From Polytrichum commune (lineage: Eukaryota > Streptophyta > Polytrichopsida > Polytrichales > Polytrichaceae), in the NCBI GenBank assembly GCA_950295325.1, contig OX485804.1:54982429-55046428 (forward strand): a stretch of 64,000 nt of DNA, in the 5' to 3' direction. Positions within the stretch are counted from its first letter, which is position 1; every line of letters starts with the position of its first letter. Positions 23,571 to 34,002 of the stretch are shown here, piece after piece. Under the pieces are notes generated by a model. The model had not been told where the DNA came from, ran no database searches, and saw nothing but the letters and a program-made list of their open reading frames with translations. The translations under genes and the position numbers were made by a program.

Positions 23571-26335
23571 ATGGCAAAACCCATGATATGGGAGGGAAAC
23601 ATGACAATAAGGAGTGAGATTTAAACTAAGAACATCCGTTCCCTATCATTTCGGGATATAAGAAGAGTGACAATAAGGAGGTTGATATTACAAAGTTTAG
23701 AGTGTAAATTTGCAAAGGAGAATATTGCAATCGCAAATACTAAATAATCCTATTAGTGTGGGTGGAAAATTATCGTGGAAGATATTAGTGTGGGCCACTT
23801 TCATTGTCTAGTTAGAGTGGAAATAATGTGGTCGAAGACCAAGAGTCTTTCACTTGGTCTTCCTTGAGACTTCCAGCCAATGCCTTACATAGAATAAATA
23901 TTCATCCTACATCAAAAGTAGCATTATTAAATAAAACACTCATCCACATTAGTTTTCTAGGAACCGGATTTTTAATAATGCAACTCAAACTACTTTTCAA
24001 CTAGAGATTTGGTGTGGATTGGATGTTATTGTGGGTTCTACAAATAAAATATGGCTCACACTAATAGGACTATTTAATGTAGTGTTGAGGCAATTATTAT
24101 TAGGTTTTAGAATATCATTGTTGTGTAAATGCAACCACTGCACGTGCTATGTACAACATGATAGAACTCACTATTTCCTCCAATACTTCCTTCTATTACT
24201 ATCTACTATATAATGGACAAAGTGATGGCGGTAGTGACCATCACCCTACTATTCCCCACCGTTCCTTGCAATTCATTATTGTTCAAATGAAACTTCTATA
24301 AAAAGTGGCCACATGCCGAAGACTTAGAGGATTTATTTTCAAAATTGCCGTGTGATTCAAAAAAAGAGAACAAAGGTGAAAAATTGGGTGGGGGGGCACG
24401 ATGGTGGGTCATGATGGGCTTATGGGCATGGGGACATATGCACATGCTTAGGGGGTTAGGGTGGCTTGGAATATTAATTCATATACACATGTGCAACAAG
24501 CCAAGACAACATCATCAACCTTTAGGCCAGTCACCGATTGTGGCATGTCTTCCGTGAAAGCAAATTGACCTATGTTGGTAAGCAATAAACAACTTGTACG
24601 GCAAACTCAGGTGGGGCACTTAGTGCGTTTTACAAACAACATTTAGCATAATATGAGGAGGATGAAATTCATTCACAATAAAATTTATAACTTAGAAGTG
24701 AGGAATTCCAAATAATAAAGGGTCCATTAAAAGTAGACAATCTCATTACAAGTAAAGTGAATAACTATAAAATGTGGGCCATTAATTTTTTGATAGAATT
24801 AATATAGGGGTTGAATTTTAAAACCCTAGGATTGATGTTTAGTAAGATATGTTTGTAAACATGTTGCATGTTGCATGTTGGATGAATAAAAAATGTGTTC
24901 AACGTACATGGAAGACTAAATGAAAATTTGGGATATAGTCATTGGTCACCTTCCCCACAATTTGGAGTGCCTAGGGTTTTTTCTCCCATTTATGCATTGC
25001 AATAGCAGTTGGTTTTGGCATCATTTTGGGAATTGTTGTCGCGCAACGCTAAAGCTTATAGGGTTCTTTGCTTGGAGCTTGGTTTCTCTCCAAGTTTGTT
25101 GGCTTAGGTGTTGTGAGCTTCGTTATTGGCTCCAACCTTGGTTAATTGTTGTTAAATGAGCTAGGGTTTCTTTGCTTGGAGCGGGTATAATATGGCTTGC
25201 AGATGCTTAGGGTTTGTGTCTTTGTCACCCTTGCCTACTATGAAGTTGTGTGGTTTCCCTAGAATACAAATGATCAATGGCACTCTATGTTTGAAATTGG
25301 GTTGGACTTGTGTAGGGTTAATGGAAATGCAAGTGAAGATGTGGACAATGGAAGGCAATTCAACGTAACCAAACCTTTCCCATATCCATCTACACCTTAA
25401 ATCAGCTTGGCCACAAGAGTACGTTCATAGCGATGGCCATAGTACAATAAAGATTATGTGTGTTTGGGTAACCCCTAATTGTAGATTTTGACATTGTCAA
25501 GTTTGTTGTACATGGGCATGTTTTCCGACTACATAGTTGTTCCCTAAACCCTAAAACACAGTTATTTGTTTTTCTTTTTCTTTTTCCGTATCCATATAGG
25601 ATTTTCCTCATGCTCGTATGCAACCTTCTACAAAGTTGGGTTTTTTAACAAACCACCACCATATTTTCGGAAATACACTTGTGTTTTGTAATGCATATGA
25701 ATGATATTTTAATTGTTGATATGGCTATGTATGAAATGCCAAAGTGATAGGTTTGTGTTTTGTTTGATATATTAGAAAGATATATTTGTAAGTGTATTTC
25801 TGCTTTAAGTTTTAGTTTTTGCCATTTGCAAGTATTGAGTATGTAGTCTTTATGATCGAGAGAATTTATTACGTATGATGTGTAACACATGGGGGTTTTG
25901 TTTTTGTTCTAGGATTGCATTATGTGGTCAAATAGTGTTGTTTGTCCTGTAATATATCAATCAAGCACAAGTTTTATGCAATGGTTTGTATGAACCATGT
26001 TTGCAATAGTATGTGTGGACAAGATTTATGTACGTATGCAATGGTATGTATGGACAGGGATTACTTTTTATTATTGAAAGAGAGTCCAGGCTACAATAAA
26101 TTGCATTGGCATGGGAAATATAAGTAAATTTAGGGTGCAAACAAATAAGTCGCTTTAGATAATTAAAGTAATTATAGAGAACCTTTAATTCATGCCTTTA
26201 AAGTAAATAGCCTTCAAACAATTATCCCTCTGCTGCACATGGTGCACATAAATCCTATAGGATGTCCCACCTATGATGGTAAACAAGCGGAATGGCCTCC
26301 AACACCATCAAGTACACCCTTCAACAACAATTGTG
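23571..26335. other. Gene-free AT-rich stretch
   Basis: I read this on both strands and see no gene, RNA gene or clear transposon boundary. Only short non-conserved frames occur. Confidence 0.5.
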
Positions 26336-26866
26336 CTATGTTGATTACGGTATTTAGTGTCACATAGACTATCTACAAAGGGCCTAAATTACATGCCTAG
26401 AGGTCTCAAAGTGTCACGCCTGCTAATTGCCAATATGATTCCTTCATCAACATAAGTAACTTCTTGAAGTGAAAATTTATCTACGTCATGACATTTAGCG
26501 TAGCACATTGGGATACTCTAGACGATAGTCTTGAGTTTTACCATGCAAGGGGAAAATATTAGTGAGCATACTAATGGCAAATGTCATGGGTTTACATTTT
26601 AGTATGCAAGTAGAAGATATTCTTGAGCATATCAATGCCATGTGTCCATTGTGTACACTTCAGTCAACTTGTAGACCATTGTGTAACATTGGCATACACC
26701 ACATAACATTATTGAACGTACTCATGCCAAGATATTAATAAGCACACTTGAACGCCAAGTGTCATGAGGTGATACTAATGATGAAGTTGTTGATCGTTAG
26801 TGTAACCTCAAAATAGGGTAAGTGACACTATTACTCATGTGACAATGAATACCATAAACAATGTAG
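26336..26866. mobile_element. TA-target MITE-like element, long form, copy 1
   Basis: The element is 531 bp. Its left end CTATGTTGATTACGGTATTT and right end (inverted, CTACATTGTTTATGGTATTC) align as terminal inverted repeats ending in GTGTCAC-like sequence. The right flank is TA; the left duplication has drifted to TG. It shares interior phrases (GAGCATACTAATG, CCAAGATATTA) with the element at 59391-60936. Non-coding. Confidence 0.6.
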
Positions 26867-29800
26867 TATGACTATTGGGTGATTATTGATCCACTTGTGC
26901 TGAGGGTTTGGTTGGGCAAGGGTAGGGGAAAAATGGGTTTAGAGTTGCATCTTTTTTTAGTTGTGTAATTGTTGGAGCAATCAAGAAAGAAATCTATTGG
27001 AACTACACTAAATTTGGTAAAATTGTTTGGGCATATGTATGGTGCGATCTACCTTGGGCAACCCTATAGTGTGGCCCATAGTATACACCATCACGCATGA
27101 AAATAGCATACAACCCCAAGTCACATTTTTCATGCCCTCGTGATATGCCCACCTCCTTCCCTTAGGTTGGTTGTCTTTCAAATGAACATTATATCTAATC
27201 CAATAAAACTTGTAACTTACAACGTGGACCTCTAATAGTACATATTGAGGGTTGGTAAATAATGTGCACCCACAATATTATACCCAATGTTTTTACTATG
27301 GAATTAAGCTAGATAGTGTAGCCCATATCATTTACCATAATAAATGCATTGAATATTATGCAGTCGCATTTGACTACATGATCAATTTGCATCCATTATT
27401 TCCATTGTGTTGGATGCTTTCAACTTATGATTATAATTGAGATTTTGGTTATTTAAAATGAGGTGCAATTTCCCCCAACATGTTTAAGGTAGATGAACTT
27501 TATTACAACTACTTCCAAGAGGTGTGGCCTCTTCTAATCAATATGCAAAAAAATAAATATATAGTTGGTTAGCAAGTATTATACAAATCCCTTGTCATAA
27601 GCTTATCAAACCTCTATATGTGACAAACCTTAAAGAGCATATATGTGATCTTCTTAAATGGTTATACAAGTTTGTATAGAGTGACTTTTGTTGAGCGGGT
27701 GTTGAACAATGACTCTTTGGCTATCCCAACCAATCAAAAGTGATAATAGTCCTTAGATTTATACTAGGAATGTTCATTTCAAAGTAATATTGGACCATCT
27801 TGCACCCAAAAGTAGGTGTTATAATAAGACATGTCTACTATAGGTTTAGATTGTCTACATTGTTTTGTGCAATTTGGTTGCCTTTGTGATTATGTTGCAC
27901 TTCTTTACCCATGTAAAGTACCTCGTAATCTGACTCGAAATCAAATGACAGAAACTTATAACTTTGTGTATTCATCCATATAGCAACAAGAGAAAAAATT
28001 AGTCTTATGTTTTGTTATTGTGGTAGTAAATACTCAAAATAGTGTTAAATGTCAATAAATTAGCATGAGACAACATGATTGCACATTATCCATGCCACTT
28101 CACACACAAGCCAAGAGCCATGACCATAAAATTTTGAGAGCCCAAAAGAAAGTGTCCCAAGGTCGTCCCAACACACCTCCAAAAGCATGTAGTGTGGTCA
28201 CGGACCCTCAAGTGTAGTGTGAAGTCATATGTGACTGAGCCCTCAACCAAATGCTATTTCAATTCATCTCTATTCATGCGGGCCCTCACACATGATCAAA
28301 CAGAATAAGTCAACGGTTGTGAGTGTTCAGAATGCCATGGTCTCCCAGTTTTATGTTAAGCCTACCTCCAAGAGGTGGTTTTTGAAAATAGTCCAAGCAA
28401 CCATGAAACACGATCCATTCGATGTCATGTAGGAATCCATGTAGACTCTACATCCATCTTACATTCACATACTCCGTTAGCCCCTCAAGCGTAGTGTGAA
28501 GCTCGAACTTGGACCGGCTCCGCCTTTTCCGCCAACGAGAGTGCTTGAAGTGCCATGGTCACGGGCTCTCAGTCTCGTGTGTGAAGTGGCCCTCAGTGTA
28601 CCTCTTCCACATCTGTTGAGAGACCTGACCAGTCCATTTCTGTCTAGTTAACTATTGCTTGTTGTTTTTTTTCTTTTGGTCTTATTCTAATTAGCCCTAT
28701 CCTTTTGTTTTGCATAGACGAACATGATGACGTGGACAAACCAACCCCAAGTAATTGTACAGAATTGGCACCCGAGCAGTTGGAATGACTGGCTGTTAGG
28801 AATTTTTAAAATTCAAAGGTCACTTTGAATGGCCACAACAGTGGTGATGATGTGCCCAGGGTGTGCATGTGGAGCTCGCCAACTGCACTTTCTACCAGGT
28901 CCCCTTTATTACCACAGAGAGCTCCAAAGTTAATCAATGAGATCGAAGGAAAAACGAGCCTTCCTCATTCCCGGAGAGCCCCGTTCACTCAAGTTCACTT
29001 TATACTTTGAGCTTTCGATTTGAGCTTTTGAACTTTTTACAGGGCTTGCAATGTGTAAGGTAGAAATACCATAACCCGTGAAAATAAGGTGATTCGCATT
29101 GAACATCTGGTCTGACAATCATGAGATGATTTTCCAAGATAGACGAGAAGGATTCATGAAGAATGCAAGTTGTTTCATATTTTCCCTGTCATGTACAAAA
29201 AATGCTACAATTTTTCACAGTGGAAAGTTGTCCAAACTCCCTACTCGTTCATTAGATTCTCCCTACACAGAACACGGTAATTTGCATTTCCATACATATC
29301 ATCGCCTAAATCGGTTACCGCATGAGTACATTAACACTTGACTCCCATTGGCTACACTAAGTGTGCACGCATTGAAGTTGCCGCCGAGCCATGATCTATT
29401 TCAGAAATGGCACTTCACCATTACGACGGCAGTCTAGTGTACGGCTAGAGGGTGGTTAACCGCTTCTGGTATTTCTACATTAGATGGCAATCTGATGGAT
29501 GGCATGTGAAATGCCTATGACACGCTCTCGGTTGAAATCATCAGCAACGTGATCTCATGGAGGTTGTTAACTAGGGATGTTGAGAGTTCAAGCCCTCATC
29601 TAATGGACCGTCTAATGGGGATGTCGATCATTTTCTGGATCATCATTAATAATGTATGTTTAATGTCCCCCCACCCCTTCAATGTGTCACTTTGAGCATG
29701 GTCATAAATAAATGAAATGAACTTCAATAATTTTACTGCCAACGTAATCAAGGGCATGTTCTTTCTAGAGTTTGTTGAATGGGTGTATGTCATCCGAGTC

Positions 29801-30028
29801 TAGTCCTAGAAATATTGTCCACATGTAGATAGGAGGGCTCTGTAACTAAAAATTGTAGTTGCTTAATCAGATTTGTTTGGTGGGATGGTTATGTGAGTGT
29901 GTGATTGGCAATGATTTTGAGGCACTTGTGGAGGATAGGGTTGCATCAGTATGAGGGTGGGAGTGATGAGAGGCCCGTATAAAGCACGGTCACATTACAA
30001 TTGCTCTAACTATTGAGAGAGAATGAAG
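26867..30028. other. Gene-free stretch
   Basis: I see no gene and no delimited mobile element between the MITE and the MITE/retroelement cluster. The sequence is AT-rich with scattered short frames. Confidence 0.5.
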
Positions 30029-30057
30029 ATTGGGAACAATGATCGGGGAGAACTGGC
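30029..30057 (+). mobile_element. hAT-type MITE copy 3, left part (split by retroelement)
   Basis: An 8-bp duplication ATTGGGAA (30029-30036) is followed by the MITE left terminus CAATGATCGGGGAGAACTGG (30037-30056). The last four bases (30054-30057, TGGC) are the retroelement target duplication. The rest of this MITE resumes at 40327 and ends at 40514, followed by ATTGGGAA again. Confidence 0.85.
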
Positions 30058-30163
30058 TGTCGTGTAAATAACGATCGTGTGTCACTGCAGCTCGAGTACC
30101 AACCACCACTAACAAACAAAACTAAAACATAGCAAAGTCACACATAAACAACACACCTCGACA
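30058..30163 (-). repeat. Terminal repeat B2 (outer 3' end), copy 1
   Basis: This 106-bp segment ends at the target duplication and differs from B1 (30472-30577) at one base. On the element strand it reads TGTCGAGG...CACGACA, so it carries its own short inverted ends. It directly abuts A2. Confidence 0.9.
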
Positions 30164-30469
30164 ATAGCTCTAAATCTCTTCAAATGCACACCAATTAGTC
30201 AAGCTATCTCTCACTCCACCAAGGGAGAATCCAAGAGTGTAAGTAGGGGAAGAAGAACTCAAGATTTATTGCAAAATCATGCAATCTACACCTCATACAA
30301 GCTCTCTCCACACACTAACTCACAAGACTTGACTTGGCAAGAATGCCAAGCCAAGGAGGAGGCTCCTCACTTAGGAGCCTTCCTCTCCACATCTAGATTC
30401 ATCCATCCAAATCTAGATGGATGAAACCCAACGGATACGGTGCGGCCTTCGATGCCGCATACCGTGACA
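30164..30469 (-). repeat. Terminal repeat A2 (internal copy), copy 1
   Basis: This 306-bp segment is identical to A1 (40021-40326) except for one base. On the element strand it begins TGTCACGG and contains an AATAAA polyadenylation-type signal. It is joined to B1 through the dinucleotide GC, which forms the palindrome GACAGCTGTC (30466-30475). Confidence 0.92.
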
Positions 30470-30471
30470 GC

Positions 30472-30588
30472 TGTCGTATAAATAACGATCGTGTGTCACT
30501 GCAGCTCGAGTACCAACCACCACTAACAAACAAAACTAAAACATAGCAAAGTCACACATAAACAACACACCTCGACATGCCCCCCCTC
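30472..30588 (-). repeat. Terminal repeat B1 with polypurine tract, copy 1
   Basis: On the element strand the purine tract GAGGGGGGGCA (30588-30578) is followed immediately by B1 (30577-30472), which begins TGTCGAGG. A PPT immediately before a repeat is where plus-strand DNA synthesis starts in LTR retroelements, so B1 occupies the U3-start position. Confidence 0.8.
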
Positions 30589-30861
30589 AGCTGACTATGG
30601 AGTCCCGCCAAGCAGCTAGGACCAATGCCAATCTAAAGGGAATGGATCATGAAAGATTGCTCCGCAACTAACTAGTGTGGTAAACGTTATTCCAAGGAAC
30701 TGTAGGCTGGGTGCAAGGTGAGCCCCATCCTTAATCGCCTCTGATGTTTGGCCATCAGATCCCAAAGAATTAAATCCACCGCCTCACGTTGGTTGCGTCT
30801 CTAAGCCATAACTCTTCATTTTCCATTTGGACAAGCACAAGATGATGAAAACCACACAGGA
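30589..30861 (-). other. 3' non-coding region of retroelement copy 1
   Basis: This lies between the terminal stop codon and the polypurine tract. Copy 2 has a comparable, partly similar stretch (48864-49177, shared GATTAAGGATGGGGCTCAC). No coding signal is seen. Confidence 0.6.
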
Positions 30862-32937
30862 TCATTGAGTACGATTGGTGGAAGCACCAAGTACCGAAGA
30901 TCCTCGACAGCGAGGACAACTCCACTGTCCAGATGGTAGAGAAGTCAAGGGTGGCCGCAAGCATGCCATGTGCCAACCGCGTTGACACTGATCACACAAG
31001 AGCATAGTAGCCGCTCCCTTCTTGTCTCCACACACAAAACATGGAAGACCCTCTGGTACGACGGCCAGTTCAGGATGAACTGTACCCTCAATAGGTAGAT
31101 GACATGGGGTACAGTTTTTGGAATGCTCGCGACATTCCCTGCCATCCTTGCCTTCCAAACCACTTGGCAACACCTCCTTCACCCGAAGGATAGTGCGCCC
31201 CGCCCTGACATCCAATGTCGTAGGCGCCTCACGTTGAAGATAAACATAATCCCCTTGCCGAAATCTCCGCAACTGAGGCCGGTAAGCACCACTACGAATG
31301 CGTGCATAACGCAATGTGTCACAGTGCTGAGCAATGGACAAATTCTCCATGGCCATAGGCATGGCCCTCTGGAAGAATTGAGCCCGCTCCTGCAAACACT
31401 CTGCCCAAAGGTCTGGGTCATCCAAGTTCACAACAGGAGCTAGTTTTTCCCGAATAGAACTCGGGAGTATAGGCTCACGTCCATACAATAATTGATACGG
31501 GCTGTAGGATGCCAAAGAGGCCTGCCTACTAAATCGATAGCCCATAGCAATCCATGGCAACATAAGGTCCCAATCTCGGTGGCTTCCCCGAAGTAATCCA
31601 TACTTCCTCAAGCCACGCTTGGTGGTCTGAACAACCCGTTCAGCCAAGCCATCTGCCTCCGGATGATCCCGAGAGGTGGTGCGGTGATCTATGAGAGCCT
31701 TAGTGCACAACTCCTCAAAAACACCAAGGAACTCCCTCCCTTGGTCCGTCAACACCTCAGCTGGTGCTCCAAAACGTGCTAACACATGATCCAAAAAGGC
31801 GGCCGCGGCCAACTCTGCAAAGTTCTGGGGTAGAGCAACAAGCTCAATCCATTTGCTAAAATGCTCGACCATCACCAAAACGTACTTTGCTCCACGTGGT
31901 GTAACCACCAACGGCCCTGCAAAGTCCAGCGACCAACGGTAGCCTAATCCCATGATAGGTAAGGACTGTAACTGAGGTGATAAGGTGTTAAAGCTAGACC
32001 TGACCCGGTCACAAACTTCACACCTCCCGACATATGCAGCCACCTGCTGATACATGCCAGTCCACCAATATTGGCCACGCAACATCGAATATGTCCTGCG
32101 TATGCCAAAATGGCCAAGTTCCTCGTGCACTTGTCGCACCAAGGAGGCCCTCTGATCCGGCCTAGGAACAATATGCCTTGTCCCATCCGGCCACAATCGG
32201 AATAACAAACCGTTTTCCAAACGGAACCTTGTTATTCGATGTCCAATCCTATCCCTTTCCATTGCCGAAATAGACAAAGGAAAGGTACCCTGTTGAAGCT
32301 TATGCAATACGGGAAGATCCTCCCATATATCCGCAATAGCTTGAGGCCGATCAGTCTCATCATCCGAGCCCTGTATCGGAATCTCAACAGATGCACCAGC
32401 AAATAAAGTGAGGTAGGCAGCCGCGTGCCAACCTGGAACCGCCTCTCGATCACAATCTCCATGCCACCTGGCCCCGGTCAAGTCCTCATCCAAAGGACTT
32501 GGATTGCGTGAGAGTCCATCTGCATCCATGTTGGTAATCCCAGCACGGTGTACCACCTCAAAGTCATACTCCTGGAGCAACAAAGCCCACCTGGCAAGCT
32601 TGCCAGTAAGCTTATCCGACTCCATGAGCCACCGTAACGGCTGATGGTCAGTCACCAAAGTAAAGTGCTGACCATAAAGATACGGCCGAAAATGGGCAAT
32701 AGCCCATACCGCCGCCAATGCTTCTTCCTCATAGGACGAATAATTGGCCTCCGCCGTGTTGTTGCTTCGCGACGCGTAAGCAACAACATACTCCCGGCCA
32801 ACGTCATCTTTCTGAGTAAGAACTGCTCCCAAACCCAATGAGCTCCAGTCTGTATGCAACTGGAAAGATTTGGAGACATCTGGACGTCGAAGCACTGGAG
32901 CCGTACCCAGTTTCTGCTTCAATGTCTCAAATGCCTG
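30862..32937 (-). pseudogene. Pol part 2: RNase H, integrase, C-terminal PHD finger (copy 1)
   Basis: The frame is open for 686 codons from 32922. RNase H is at about residues 15-145 (TDWSSLG, TDHQPL, NMDADGLSR). The integrase zinc site is H266-H271-C301-C304. The catalytic triad is D333, D393, E428, with 34 residues between the last two (DD35E). Residues 626-674 form a C4HC3 PHD finger (ligands C628, C631, C643, C646, H651, C654, C669, C672), with the LRPPL...W.CPRC ending typical of histone H3-tail readers. Just before it, C597, C604, C607 and H608 may make a further metal site. Integrase joins cDNA ends to the target; the PHD could steer it to chromatin, in the place where chromoviruses carry a chromodomain. 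An in-frame TAA (32940-32938) precedes this part where copy 2 has Gln, so as it stands it would not be made. Confidence 0.93.
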
Positions 32938-33210
32938 TTATTGCTCACGACCCCAAGTCCAAGGTTGGTCCTTGCTCGTGAGAATGGTGAGCGGCTTGGC
33001 AATCAAGCTAAAGTTCTTGACGAATCGCCGATAGTAATTCGCCAAGCCTAAGAAAGCACGAAGTCTCGGCACATCTACCGGTGCCGGAATCTTCTGCAAT
33101 GCGTCCACCTTAGTTTGTTGTACCCCAAGACCTCCTGGAACAATCATATGCCCCAAATATGCCAACCGGTCATGGAAAAACTTGCATTTTCCGTGGTGCA
33201 AGCGCAATCC
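32938..33210 (-). pseudogene. RT connection fragment between two stops (copy 1)
   Basis: This short open stretch encodes the end of RT and the connection (HHGKCKFF, YLGHMI, RAFLGLANYYRRFV). The same frame runs through from the RT part. The bounding stops are TAG (33213-33211), where copy 2 has TGG (Trp), and TAA (32940-32938), where copy 2 has CAA (Gln). Both are single transitions. Confidence 0.85.
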
Positions 33211-33999
33211 CTACCGCTGCAACCGTTCAAAAACGGATTGCAGATGCCTCACATGCTCCTGTGGTGTTGTGCTGAAGATGATCACATCGTCTATGTAACA
33301 CCGAGCAAAGGGCAAGCCAGAGAGAACTTGATCCATCACCCGCTGAAACTCAGCGGGTGCATTCTTCAGGCCAAATGGAAGAAACTTCCAATGATAAAGT
33401 TGATATTTCCCATCTTGATCAACTCCCCAAAATGCGGTCTTCACCCGATCTCCCGTAAGTAATGGAAGTTGGTGATATCCGGATCTCAAGTCCAAGGTGC
33501 TGAAGACCCGAAAAAATCCGATGGCATCGAACAACTCCTCCGGGATCGGCATGGGATACCGATCCGACTTGGTCTTCCGATTAACTGGACGGTAATCCCC
33601 ACACATCCGCTTCTCCGTCCAATTGCCAAAGATATCCTTCTTCGATGGCATAACCGTAGCACAAGCATACTCCCCGTTGGAAAGTTTGATTAGCCCTGCT
33701 GCCAAGAGCTCTCGGCAACGAGCCTGAACGCCAATCCGCTCGGAAACACTGAGCCTGTAAGGTCTCCGAAAAATGGGATGGTCGTCCTCCAACTGTATGT
33801 GGATGGGTTTTCCTTTATAACCTTCAAGATCTTGAAGGCTAAAAGCAAAACATCTACGGTACGAGCGAATAAATGCTCGTACCTTCCGTGCCTCAGCACC
33901 AGTGAGACGAGGGCCTAATTCAAGTGGCCAATCATCAAACTCTGTAGTCTCCCTCTCCACCAAAGGAGAACCACCTGATGCTGGCACAGACTCTAATTG
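33211..33999 (-). pseudogene. Pol part 1: reverse transcriptase (copy 1)
   Basis: This is in frame with and directly after the leaky TAG (34002-34000). Counting from the Val codon at 33987, the RT blocks are LSNGEYACATVMPSKKD, MCGDYRPVN, FSTLDLRSGYHQL (catalytic D166), FLPFGLKNAPAEFQ and CYIDDVIIF (catalytic D233, D234). The N-terminal EGYKGKP.HIQLEDDHPIFRRPYR is typical of Ty3/gypsy Pol. There is no ATG at the start, so translation presumably arrives by readthrough of the upstream TAG. A TAG at 33213-33211 replaces a conserved Trp and truncates it in this copy. Confidence 0.93.
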
Positions 34000-34002
34000 C
34001 TA
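33991..34002 (-). promoter_or_regulatory. Predicted stop-codon readthrough site TAG-CAA-TTA (copy 1)
   Basis: The methyltransferase frame ends TAG and continues in the same frame CAA TTA into RT. This matches the CAR-YYA context that makes UAG leaky in tobamoviruses. Copy 2 has TAG CAA TCA at the same position (45717-45725), although flanking protein sequence has diverged. Confidence 0.8.
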
